This document shows, piece after piece, positions 1 through 6,325 of a DNA stretch of 43,266 nt; position 1 is the first letter of the stretch; the number at the start of each line of letters is the position of its first letter. The translations under genes were made by a program, and so were the position numbers. Source of the DNA: Blautia sp. MSJ-9 (GTDB taxonomy: Bacteria > Bacillota > Clostridia > Lachnospirales > Lachnospiraceae); assembly GCF_018919065.1 (NCBI RefSeq), contig NZ_JAHLQG010000029.1, positions 1 to 43,266 of the forward strand, read 5' to 3'. The notes under the pieces are model-generated. The model was not told the DNA's origin. It made no database searches and saw only the letters and a program-made list of their open reading frames with translations.

Positions 1-146
1 GCTGGTTCTCGTGCATTGGTCTCCCATTTGGAGATTGCTTTTGTAGTGACCTGAATACCTTCCTGAGAAAGCAGGTCTACCAGATCTGATTGAGAGTATC
101 CTTTCTTTTTTCTATTTTTTGCTAATATTTCCCCGAAATTACGCAT
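1..146 (-). CDS. XRE-family transcriptional regulator (partial)
   Basis: The ATG at 146-144 on the minus strand follows a GAGGCG ribosome site. The visible 48 residues form a helix-turn-helix of the XRE/Cro type, with GYSQSDL, the recognition segment TTKAISKWE and NAREPA. The protein runs off the left edge, so any C-terminal domain (for example a LexA-like peptidase) is not visible. It is transcribed away from the Y-family polymerase gene, and the intergenic region between them contains a TCTCC-N5-GGAGA palindrome that could be its operator. By position it is probably the repressor of the polymerase cassette, but this is inference. Confidence 0.8.
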   Translation of the reverse strand, partial: MRNFGEILAKNRKKKGYSQSDLVDLLSQEGIQVTTKAISKWETNAREP

Positions 147-217
147 TTGTTCGCCTCATTTCTATTTGAATTTTCTATATGCATTATACCGTATGTTAGA
201 AATAAAATCAACAATAA

Positions 218-232
218 TCTCCAAAATGGAGA
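218..232. promoter_or_regulatory. Palindrome TCTCC-N5-GGAGA, candidate operator
   Basis: A perfect 5-bp inverted repeat with a 5-base spacer lies between the divergent XRE gene and the polymerase gene. The same arms and spacer length recur at 20-34, inside the XRE coding region, 198 bases away. Binding by the XRE protein is inferred. Confidence 0.4.
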
Positions 233-252
233 AAATACAACCAAGATGTTAC

Positions 253-282
253 TTGACTATCTCCGGAATGTCGATATATACT
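253..282 (+). promoter_or_regulatory. Promoter of the polymerase cassette
   Basis: TTGACT (253-258) and TATACT (277-282) are separated by 18 bases, a good sigma-A match. It lies about 60 bases before the TTG start at 341. A TCTCC half site (260-264) falls just after the -35 box. Confidence 0.6.
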
Positions 283-340
283 AAACATACAAAAATTGAT
301 AAGACATCATGTTGAAGGAAACAGCTGGGAGGTGAAAAGT

Positions 341-1588
341 TTGAGTGAGCGTGTGATCCTGCATAGTGATATGAACTGTTTTTATGCCAGTGTAGAAATG
401 CTGCATCATCCGGAATTTGCCGGAATGCCGCTGGCAGTCGGTGGCGATCCGGAAGCCAGACATGGGATTGTGCTGACAGCAAATTATATTGCAAAGCAAA
501 AAGGTGTAAAGACCGGAATGGCATTATGGCAGGCAAAACAGATTTGTCCGGAAATCATATTTGTACCACCACGGATGGATTTGTATTTGAGATTTTCAAA
601 GATGGCAAGAGAAATCTATTCGGAGTATACGGACAAGATCGAGCCATATGGAATTGATGAAGCCTGGCTGGATGTATCGGACAGCAGAAATCTGAAAGGA
701 AGCGGAATGACGATTGCAAGAGAAATCAGCCATCGGATTAAATACGAACTGGGTGTAACGGTAAGTATTGGAATTTCCTGGAATAAGATTTATGCGAAAC
801 TTGGTTCAGATTATAAAAAGCCGGATGCAATCACAGAGTTTAATCGAGAAAATTATAAAGACAGGATATGGCAGCTTCCAGCGTCAGATTTGCTTTATGT
901 CGGAAGACAGACAAATAAGAAATTGCAAAAACTTGGAATCCGGACAATCGGGCAACTTGCGGAATCAGATGAAAAGTTGTTAGAGAGTCATTTTGGAAAA
1001 ATAGGAAATGTATTATGGGCTTTCGCAAATGGCTGGGATGAAGATCCGGTTTGCAAGGAAGGATATGAAGCACCAGTAAAGTCGATAGGTAATAGCACTA
1101 CAACACCGAGAGATCTGGAAAATGATCTGGATGTCTGGATCATTCAAATAGCATTGGCAGAAAGTGTAGCTGCACGATTGCGGAAACATGGATTTAAATG
1201 CAAAACAGTAGAAATTACAGTTCGAGATAATCGATTGTATAGTTTTTCCAGACAGATACATTTACGACAGCCAACGAATATTACAAACGAGATTGTAACT
1301 GCAGCATTTCAGCTATTTAAAGATAATTACAAATGGGAACATCCCATTAGAAGCCTGGGAATCCGAGCTGCGGATCTTGTGTTAGATGATATTCCCGTGC
1401 AGTTGGAGTTATTTGGAAATCAGGAGAAAAAGGAAAAGTTAGAGAAGCTGGATCGTACTGTAGATGAGATCAGACGACGGTTTGGTTATTTCAGTATACA
1501 GCGAGCGGCAATGTATCAGGATAAAGTCTTATCCCACTTAGACGCTGGTACGCACACGATCCATCCACATAGTTATTTCCATGGGTAA
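341..1588 (+). CDS. Y-family DNA polymerase (DinB/UmuC-like)
   Basis: This is a translesion polymerase of 415 residues if started at the TTG at 341, which follows a strong GGGAGGTGA site; an upstream ATG at 296 in the same frame has no such site. The N-terminal palm motif HSDMNCFYASVE carries the first metal-binding aspartate, and the catalytic pair is in GIDEAWLDV near residue 105. The little-finger region follows with the usual length. Such enzymes bypass damaged template bases. It heads a cassette with a LexA-type DNA-binding domain and a small protein, as in many plasmid- and phage-borne UmuC (UvrX-like) sets. The chromosome probably has its own DinB, so this copy is cargo of the element. 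Confidence 0.93.
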   Translation: MSERVILHSDMNCFYASVEMLHHPEFAGMPLAVGGDPEARHGIVLTANYIAKQKGVKTGMALWQAKQICPEIIFVPPRMDLYLRFSKMAREIYSEYTDKIEPYGIDEAWLDVSDSRNLKGSGMTIAREISHRIKYELGVTVSIGISWNKIYAKLGSDYKKPDAITEFNRENYKDRIWQLPASDLLYVGRQTNKKLQKLGIRTIGQLAESDEKLLESHFGKIGNVLWAFANGWDEDPVCKEGYEAPVKSIGNSTTTPRDLENDLDVWIIQIALAESVAARLRKHGFKCKTVEITVRDNRLYSFSRQIHLRQPTNITNEIVTAAFQLFKDNYKWEHPIRSLGIRAADLVLDDIPVQLELFGNQEKKEKLEKLDRTVDEIRRRFGYFSIQRAAMYQDKVLSHLDAGTHTIHPHSYFHG

Positions 1589-1602
1589 TTGGAGGGATAG
1601 AT

Positions 1603-1815
1603 TTGAAAAAAGCATTAACCAGAAAACAGGAAGAAAGTTATCAGTGTATTTTACGATATACCAATGAACATGGATATCCACCGACAATACGGGAATTTGG
1701 GAAATTGATCGGGGTGAAATCAACATCATCTGCTTTTTCCAGAATCAAACAGTTGGAGTTAAATGGATATATCCGCAGAATCCCGGCATCGCCAAGAGCA
1801 ATTGAGATTTTATAG
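1603..1815 (+). CDS. Stand-alone LexA-type DNA-binding domain protein
   Basis: The 70-residue protein starts at a TTG (1603) after GGAGGG. It is almost only the winged helix-turn-helix of LexA: LTRKQEESYQCI, then HGYPPTIREFG, then KSTSSAFSRIKQLELNGYIRR, ending in PRAIEIL. Full LexA is about 200 residues and has a self-cleaving serine peptidase (S24) domain; that domain is completely missing here. The gene sits 14 bases after the polymerase and 12 bases before the next gene, so all three are probably one operon. It may compete with host LexA for SOS boxes or autoregulate the cassette, but would not be inactivated by RecA-stimulated cleavage. Confidence 0.88.
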   Translation: MKKALTRKQEESYQCILRYTNEHGYPPTIREFGKLIGVKSTSSAFSRIKQLELNGYIRRIPASPRAIEIL

Positions 1816-1827
1816 TGAGGTGTCGGC

Positions 1828-2067
1828 ATGAACAAAGTATATGTAGATGTAGTAGCAGAGTTTCGGAAAGATGGACAGCTGGTTCCCATATTTTTTACAT
1901 GGGAGGATGGAAGAAAGTATAGCATTGACAGAATTTTGAAAATCGAGCGATGCGCCAGCAGAAAGGCAGGCGGTGTAGGAATGATGTACACCTGTATGAT
2001 ACAGGGGCAGGAAAGCCACTTGTTTTACGAAGTGGATAAATGGTTTATGGAGAGAAAAACAGCATAA
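1828..2067 (+). CDS. Small protein of the polymerase cassette
   Basis: This 79-residue protein follows a GTGAGGTG ribosome site and is closely spaced behind the LexA-like gene. I do not recognise it with certainty. It is soluble, with the pattern IFFTWEDGRKYSIDRIL and a later FYEVDKWFMERK. That layout (F-x-W-x-x-G-R-x-Y, then an aromatic C-terminal W-F/L-E) is reminiscent of the small proteins that accompany ImuB/Y-family polymerases in other bacteria, such as DUF6504. A role as an accessory factor of the polymerase is inferred from position only. Confidence 0.7.
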   Translation: MNKVYVDVVAEFRKDGQLVPIFFTWEDGRKYSIDRILKIERCASRKAGGVGMMYTCMIQGQESHLFYEVDKWFMERKTA

Positions 2068-2099
2068 GGAGAGATTGGTATAGACGATATTATTTGGAT

Positions 2100-2290
2100 T
2101 ATTAACCGGCAGGGATAGTCACTTTCCCTTTATATTCCTGTAGGTTTTACATAAGAAGATGGATTCCGGTCAGCAAAGGCAGCTCCCACAATGCCTTTTG
2201 GATATCCGCTTCTGCAAGTTGTAGTAAGTAATTGCTTCCCATCAAAATCATGGGGAAAGCGAACTGGTCTGAAAGACCGCCAGTTAGTGT
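2100..2290 (+). ncRNA. Candidate structured RNA or leader
   Basis: The stretch between the polymerase cassette and the next gene holds no convincing gene but several hairpins: AAAGGCA (2175-2181) with TGCCTTT (2192-2198), TTCCCA near 2236 with a TGGGGAA around 2250, and a bulged stem AACTG-GGTCT (2262-2270) with AGACC-gc-CAGTT (2274-2285). The last ends 15 bases before the ribosome site of the next gene. It may be a 5' leader that controls that gene, or a separate small RNA. A 69-codon minus-strand frame over it has no ribosome site and looks spurious. Confidence 0.35.
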
Positions 2291-2308
2291 GATGATGATA
2301 AGGAGATT

Positions 2309-2890
2309 TTGAAACTGATGACAGACAGAGATTATGCAATTAAATCAATGAAAGAAATTACCTTCCAGATGGCAAGTCATGCACAGGATTATCTGGAAGT
2401 TACAATCGAAAGACATTATACTGATATTAAAGAACTGATGACAAGCTATCAGAAATTGATTTTGGAAAACCAGATTGTGTTAGAAGAACTGGATATGGAA
2501 TGCCAGGAGAAAATCAATGAAGATATGGCATATGCATTGAGTTATCTGAGCATTTACAACAACCAGCTGAATGTGCCAAAGATGCACCGGGAGATGAATA
2601 ATCTGATGATTATTTATGGATTGTCGGACATGATCTATCGGGGAATGACTTTGGTGAAGTTCTATGCACCGAATGGTGTGATGCTCAGTGAAATCCTTCA
2701 TTCCTGTTTTTGCAGTCATTATAATAAGACAGATGTGGAAGTACAGCAGGAGTTAGGAATAGGCAGGACTTCTTTTTATAAAATGAAGAAGCTGGCACTT
2801 GGGTATTTAGGATTTTATTTTTATGAGATCGTGGTACCGCAGGCAAAGGATAAAAGATTTAAACCGTCACTGGGCGTTGAGGAAGAGTAG
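2309..2890 (+). CDS. Sigma-70-like / helix-turn-helix regulator of the element
   Basis: This 193-residue protein may start at TTG 2309 or, perhaps better, at ATG 2318; an AAGGAG site at 2300-2305 is close to the first and 12 bases from the second. Most of it is helical with many Met and Tyr. The C-terminal third has an HTH-like segment, VEVQQELGIGRTSFYKMKKLA, resembling region 4 of small sigma factors or ArpU-type phage regulators. It overlaps nothing and is directly followed by the next gene (stop 2890, next start 2891 or 2900). A role in controlling element genes is inferred; the family is not firmly recognised. Confidence 0.65.
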   Translation: MKLMTDRDYAIKSMKEITFQMASHAQDYLEVTIERHYTDIKELMTSYQKLILENQIVLEELDMECQEKINEDMAYALSYLSIYNNQLNVPKMHREMNNLMIIYGLSDMIYRGMTLVKFYAPNGVMLSEILHSCFCSHYNKTDVEVQQELGIGRTSFYKMKKLALGYLGFYFYEIVVPQAKDKRFKPSLGVEEE

Positions 2891-3271
2891 GTGAGTAATA
2901 TGAGATACGAAGATTCGATGAAAGGTGTAGCTGATCAGATAATCAAAGAACAGCAGCGAGCAAGTAAAATTAAAAACAATCCAGAAGAATTCCATTGGCA
3001 TGACGAATATGCAACGTTGAATTTCTTTCGGTTTATCTGCAAAAATATAGGTAACTTGGGAAATGGAGAAATTGAAAAAATGGTCACACGCTTAAAGCAG
3101 ATAGATCAGAAAGCAGTGAAAAACCATGTGAATGGTGCTGTTTGGGCATTTGATTATGATAAGATGTTCTGTGTACTGATGGAAAATGAAATTTGCCGAA
3201 AGGTGTGTGAAAAGAATAAATATAGTAGTTGGACGAAGCTGATTGGAAATTATTGTCTTCAAGTGGTGTAG
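2891..3271 (+). CDS. Hypothetical protein of the element
   Basis: The frame opens with GTG 2891 immediately after the previous stop; an ATG at 2900 preceded by AGGTGAG is an equally good start. The product has about 125 residues, is soluble and charged, with no signal peptide, membrane segment or motif that I recognise. The N-terminal part reads as helix (KGVADQIIKEQQRASKIK), followed by a Trp/His/Tyr-rich segment (EFHWHDEYATLNFF). Abutting the regulator gene suggests translational coupling and a shared role, but no function can be assigned. Confidence 0.65.
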   Translation: MSNMRYEDSMKGVADQIIKEQQRASKIKNNPEEFHWHDEYATLNFFRFICKNIGNLGNGEIEKMVTRLKQIDQKAVKNHVNGAVWAFDYDKMFCVLMENEICRKVCEKNKYSSWTKLIGNYCLQVV

Positions 3272-3321
3272 GATAAAATAGTGGCTTGTGAAAAGCTGAT
3301 TTTGATGTTAAGATGAAATTG

Positions 3322-3348
3322 GGATAGGAGACATTTAGGAACCTATCC
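3322..3348 (+). other. Hairpin before the PD-(D/E)XK gene
   Basis: GGATAGG (3322-3328) and CCTATCC (3342-3348) form a perfect 7-bp inverted repeat 26 bases before the start at 3375. No T-run follows, so it is a leader structure or operator rather than a terminator. Confidence 0.4.
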
Positions 3349-3374
3349 TGACATAGCAAAGAATGGAGGCGAGA

Positions 3375-4214
3375 ATGGACGTGGCGAAAGAAGAAATCGT
3401 GAAAACAGAAGAATTGGAAACACGTTACGAAAGATACAAGGGTATCTTAAAAGACCTTACCATCATGAGCGATGTGTTTATGCGGAATGTATTCAAGAAA
3501 CGGGAATGTGCAGAATATGTTCTGCAGGTAATTATGAATAAAAAGGATCTGAAAGTGATTGATCAAGTTTTGCAGAAAGACTATAAGAATTTGCAGGGGC
3601 GTTCAGCTATTCTGGACTGTGTTGCCAGAGATTCTGAAGGCAAGCAGATGGATGTAGAAATTCAACAAGACAACGAAGGGGCATCTCCAAAAAGAGCAAG
3701 GTATCATAGTGGTCTGATGGATATGAACACATTAAATCCAGGGCAGGATTTTGATGACCTTCCGGAAAGCTACGTGATTTTTATCACCAGAGACGATGCA
3801 CTTGGATACGGACTTCCGATTTATCATATAGACAGGAAAATCGAAGAAGTCAGTGAGAATTTTAAGGATGAAGCTCATATTATCTATGTAAATTCTAAGA
3901 AACAAGAAGATACAGAATTAGGCAGACTGATGCATGATCTTCACTGTAAGAATGCAGAAGATATGCACAGTAAGATACTTGCTGACAGAGTATACGAATT
4001 GAAGGAAACACAGAAAGGGGTGGAATTCATGTGCCGTGAGATGGAACAGATTTATAGTGAAGGTATTGAAAGTGGTGAGCTGAAAAAAGCAAAAGCCTCA
4101 GCATTATCCATGGCTGCGGATGGAATGAAAGTTGATAAAATAGCCCACTATCTTAATGTGAGTGTTCAAATGGTGCAGAAATGGATTGATGAGAGCATGA
4201 GTGTTGCACATTAA
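3375..4214 (+). CDS. PD-(D/E)XK nuclease family transposase-like protein (Rpn/PDDEXK_2)
   Basis: The ATG at 3375 has a GGAGGCG site at the right distance; an in-frame ATG at 3363 lies before that site and is rejected. The 279-residue product has the hallmarks of the Rpn/YhgA-like PD-(D/E)XK group: IMSDVFMRNVFK near the start, then GRSAILDCVARDSEGKQMDVEIQ, where the D and the E-x-Q form the nuclease core, then the YHSGLMDMN helix. The C-terminal part has a helix-turn-helix-like HYLNVSVQMVQKWI segment. E. coli Rpn proteins promote RecA-independent recombination; many clostridial members are multicopy and of unknown function. A terminator follows it, so it is a single-gene unit. Confidence 0.85.
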   Translation: MDVAKEEIVKTEELETRYERYKGILKDLTIMSDVFMRNVFKKRECAEYVLQVIMNKKDLKVIDQVLQKDYKNLQGRSAILDCVARDSEGKQMDVEIQQDNEGASPKRARYHSGLMDMNTLNPGQDFDDLPESYVIFITRDDALGYGLPIYHIDRKIEEVSENFKDEAHIIYVNSKKQEDTELGRLMHDLHCKNAEDMHSKILADRVYELKETQKGVEFMCREMEQIYSEGIESGELKKAKASALSMAADGMKVDKIAHYLNVSVQMVQKWIDESMSVAH

Positions 4215-4235
4215 CAAATGATAAATTTTAATGGA

Positions 4236-4272
4236 GCTACCAGGGGATACTAATTCTTCTGGTGGCTTTTTT
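4236..4272 (+). terminator. Intrinsic terminator after the PD-(D/E)XK gene
   Basis: GCTACCAG (4236-4243) pairs with CTGGTGGC (4259-4266), with one G-T pair, and is followed by six T. Confidence 0.85.
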
Positions 4273-4300
4273 GTGTGTTGTATGTAAAAAAAACGAAAAC

Positions 4301-4316
4301 TAGTTCTATAGAACTA
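4301..4316. promoter_or_regulatory. 16-bp perfect palindrome, operator of the XRE gene
   Basis: TAGTTCTATAGAACTA is a perfect palindrome about 90 bases before the XRE gene at 4404. It continues into TATAAC (4315-4320), a possible -10 box, so a bound repressor would block the promoter. A copy with one changed base lies at 4826-4841, before the next operon. Confidence 0.65.
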
Positions 4317-4403
4317 TAACTTGATTTGCGGATTCTGTATCTTTCAATTATCCATCAGTATACTAATTTTAGACCGAATTATCGTTCTGAAGGAGGTGCT
4401 ACG

Positions 4404-4718
4404 ATGGATTTAAAAGCGGTTGGTCAGCGAATCAAAGCAGCAAGAGAAGCTAAAAATCTTACACAGGAAGAACTGGCGGCGCTGGTAAATTTAAGTACAA
4501 CACATGTCAGTGTGATAGAAAGAGGACTGAAAGTAACAAAGTTGGATACCTTTGTAGCAATTGCCAATGCACTTGATGTATCGGCTGATGCGCTACTGAT
4601 AGATGTTGTGACACATTCTGTGACAGGTGTTACTAATGAATTGTCTGATATGATAGAAAAATTGCCAAAGGACGAGCAGAAAAGAATTTTAAATGCGATC
4701 AGAGCTTTGGTAGACTAA
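4404..4718 (+). CDS. XRE-family transcriptional regulator
   Basis: The start at ATG 4404 is set by AAGGAGGTG just upstream; the frame is open back to 4326 but that part is promoter and leader. The 104-residue product has a classic XRE/Cro helix-turn-helix at residues 7-60 (RIKAAREAKNLTQEELA, then LSTTHVSVIERG) and a short C-terminal helical part (DMIEKLPKDEQKRILNAIRAL) likely to form dimers. It lies between two nearly identical palindromes, one before itself and one before the next operon (4874-5525), so it probably represses both. It is a small regulator typical of integrative elements. Confidence 0.92.
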   Translation: MDLKAVGQRIKAAREAKNLTQEELAALVNLSTTHVSVIERGLKVTKLDTFVAIANALDVSADALLIDVVTHSVTGVTNELSDMIEKLPKDEQKRILNAIRALVD

Positions 4719-4737
4719 TGAAATAGGCATTGAAATC

Positions 4738-4764
4738 GAAGAGCATTAAGCTCTTCTTTTTTTT
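4738..4764 (+). terminator. Intrinsic terminator after the XRE gene
   Basis: GAAGAGC (4738-4744) and GCTCTTC (4750-4756) form a perfect stem followed by eight T. Confidence 0.9.
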
Positions 4765-4825
4765 ATTCTTTTTTATGGATTCGTTTGTGAAAATATCTTT
4801 TTTCATAGTGAGAATCATGATATAG

Positions 4826-4841
4826 TAGTTCTAAAGAACTA
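4826..4841. promoter_or_regulatory. Second copy of the XRE operator
   Basis: TAGTTCTAAAGAACTA differs at one central base from the palindrome at 4301 and is likewise followed by TATAA. A weaker TTC-N4-GAA match follows at 4849-4858. It lies 33 bases before the start of the 4874 gene. Confidence 0.65.
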
Positions 4842-4873
4842 TAAATAATTCTTTGGAACCGGAGGGCGGGTAA

Positions 4874-5086
4874 ATGAGAGAAAAAACTATTTATGAGAAA
4901 ATTGCTGAAAAGTACAATACGACACCAGAAGAGGTGCGTCGGGAAATGCAGATAGCGATTGATGCTGGATTTGATGATCCAGATCCGGCTGTACAGGCAG
5001 AATGGAAGAAGGTAAATCTTAAAGGAGACAGACCTACACCGGAAGAAGTAATCAATTACGCAGTAAAACAATTAAAAGGAAATTAA
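4874..5086 (+). CDS. Small protein, possibly Spo0A C-terminal-domain-like
   Basis: The 70-residue product starts at ATG 4874 after GGAGGGCGGG. It reads IYEKIAEKYNTTPEEVRREM, then a segment FDDPDPAVQAEW, then RPTPEEVINYAVKQL. This layout resembles short clostridial proteins often labelled as Spo0A C-terminal-domain-like, in which a helical recognition unit is kept without a receiver domain. I cannot confirm the family. It lies 7 bases before the next gene and directly under the palindrome at 4826, so it is probably controlled by the XRE protein. Confidence 0.75.
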   Translation: MREKTIYEKIAEKYNTTPEEVRREMQIAIDAGFDDPDPAVQAEWKKVNLKGDRPTPEEVINYAVKQLKGN

Positions 5087-5093
5087 TGAAAAT

Positions 5094-5525
5094 ATGAAGA
5101 AAAAGACAATTGCAGTGATCTCAGGAGCAGTCATCTTGATAATTGCTGCAGGAAGTATTTATGGGAAACCTGAATCAAGTCATAAGGAAGGTGAACCGGA
5201 TGTGGTAGGAACATTTTCCGTAAATCGGGATGAACATTTAATTGTGGTCGCTAACCGAGAAAATATTGAGGATAGAGAAGTGTTTGCAAGAGAACTTTTG
5301 CAGATGTACAAGGATGATTCTTTTTATTCGACAAAATTCTCCACAGACAGGGGATATGCGACGAGTCTTGATATGAACATCTATTTATGGAAAGAGGATA
5401 TTGAAGATGGGGAATCGGTAATGACAGCCGAATATAGACCTGTAGAATACGGAAAGGACTATGATGTAGTCAATAATCCTGATAAATTTCAACTATATAT
5501 AGATGGAAAAGAAGTAGAAGAATAA
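5094..5525 (+). CDS. Membrane-anchored or secreted hypothetical protein
   Basis: The 143-residue product has a basic N-terminus (MKKKT) and one hydrophobic segment, AVISGAVILIIAAGSIYG, with no lipobox cysteine, so it is an uncleaved anchor or a signal peptide. The rest is an acidic, soluble domain (GTFSVNRDEHLIVVANREN and later NNPDKFQLYIDGKEVEE). I do not recognise the family. It probably sits outside the membrane. It is in an operon with the 4874 gene and so likely under the same XRE operator. A surface or cell-contact role of the element is possible but not shown. Confidence 0.75.
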   Translation: MKKKTIAVISGAVILIIAAGSIYGKPESSHKEGEPDVVGTFSVNRDEHLIVVANRENIEDREVFARELLQMYKDDSFYSTKFSTDRGYATSLDMNIYLWKEDIEDGESVMTAEYRPVEYGKDYDVVNNPDKFQLYIDGKEVEE

Positions 5526-5550
5526 CACGGTGAACTTTTTATACTGAAAT

Positions 5551-5659
5551 ATGTACGATTCCAATAATGATATGAACTTATGGGAACATATTGCGGATAC
5601 TTTGTGAACTTTATCCTGATACAATGATTATGCTGATGAAAGAAGGCATAGATAACTGA
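5551..5659 (+). pseudogene. Frameshifted small reading frame
   Basis: A short frame starts at ATG 5551 (MYDSNNDMNLWEHIADTL) and stops at TGA 5605; a second frame, shifted by one base, continues as ELYPDTMIMLMKEGIDN to the stop at 5657. The two parts together look like one small protein of about 36 residues broken by a frameshift. It has no clear ribosome site. It lies between the secreted protein gene and a strong terminator. The identity is unknown. Confidence 0.35.
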
Positions 5660-5677
5660 ATACAATAAAGAGACGAA

Positions 5678-5716
5678 AGCCTCAGTAGTTAAGAAAAAAC
5701 TACTGGGGCTTTTTTT
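5678..5716 (+). terminator. Strong intrinsic terminator
   Basis: AGCCTCAGTAGTT (5678-5690) pairs with AACTACTGGGGCT (5698-5710), with one mismatch, and is followed by a run of T. It ends the operon that begins at 4874. Confidence 0.9.
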
Positions 5717-5767
5717 CGTGCCTGAATTTCTCAGTCAATAACTGCGGGCGTATCCCGGCAGGATAAA

Positions 5768-5840
5768 GGCGGAGCAGGCATGATCCTAAACAGAGGTCCG
5801 CCTTCTGGATTTGAAACGAGCAACAAGATTTCAAATTCAG
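5768..5840 (+). promoter_or_regulatory. Double-hairpin leader of the sigma-like gene
   Basis: Two hairpins stand in tandem before the ribosome site of the 5852 gene. The first is GGCGGA (5768-5773) with TCCGCC (5797-5802). The second is a 12-bp stem, CTGGATTTGAAA (5805-5816) with TTTCAAATTCAG (5829-5840). The second overlaps the first two bases of AGGAGG, so it could affect ribosome access. Confidence 0.45.
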
Positions 5841-5851
5841 GAGGAACGGAT

Positions 5852-6325
5852 ATGTATATTGAACATCCATATTTTTATGAAGGAAAGTATTACGCAAATA
5901 TTGATGGAGAAATGATCGAGATTACAAAAGAAGTTGCGTATGCGATGAATAATTTTTACAGAAGCAGCAAGGCAAAAAAAGTTGAGATTAAGAATGAACT
6001 GGGTGAGGTTGTGGATAAGATGCTGAGAGAAGTACCTTACAGCGGTCAGTCCATTGATGGAGAAGGCTTCATGATTGAGGATTTTCCAGATCTGAACTGT
6101 GATGTAGAGCACTATGTACTGACAAAAATGGAACAGCAGAATATTCACAAAGTGATCAATCAGCTGAACTCAGAGGAACGCATGATTATTTATGGCATTT
6201 TCTTTGAAAACAAGACACAGACACAGATGGCGGATATTATGGGGATTTCCAGACAGATGCTGTCATACAAGCTGAAATCCACTCTTAATAAGATGCGTGA
6301 AATGTATATGAATAAATTTTTTTAA
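5852..6325 (+). CDS. Sigma-70 region 4-type regulator
   Basis: The start at ATG 5852 follows AGGAGG at 5839-5844; the frame is open 24 codons further upstream but that part forms leader hairpins. The 157-residue product has an N-terminal YFYEGKYYANIDGEMIEI segment and a C-terminal domain like region 4 of sigma-70 factors (LNSEERMIIYGIFF, then KTQTQMADIMGISRQMLSYKLKSTL), a helix-turn-helix that reads -35 boxes. It resembles the short sigma-like proteins common in clostridial conjugative elements. No region 2 is obvious, so it may act as an activator rather than a complete sigma factor. Confidence 0.82.
   Translation: MYIEHPYFYEGKYYANIDGEMIEITKEVAYAMNNFYRSSKAKKVEIKNELGEVVDKMLREVPYSGQSIDGEGFMIEDFPDLNCDVEHYVLTKMEQQNIHKVINQLNSEERMIIYGIFFENKTQTQMADIMGISRQMLSYKLKSTLNKMREMYMNKFF

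Noticed and set aside
2130..2339. Minus-strand 69-codon gene
   Set aside because: No ribosome site, crosses the start of the 2309 gene, and the sequence forms hairpins better than a protein.
3363..3374. ATG 3363 as start of the PD-(D/E)XK gene
   Set aside because: The ribosome site GGAGGCG lies after it; ATG 3375 fits.
4301..4316. Palindrome as an SOS (LexA/DinR) box
   Set aside because: The LexA box of Firmicutes is GAAC-N4-GTTC; here the arms are reversed (GTTC-N4-GAAC), and the two copies flank an XRE gene.
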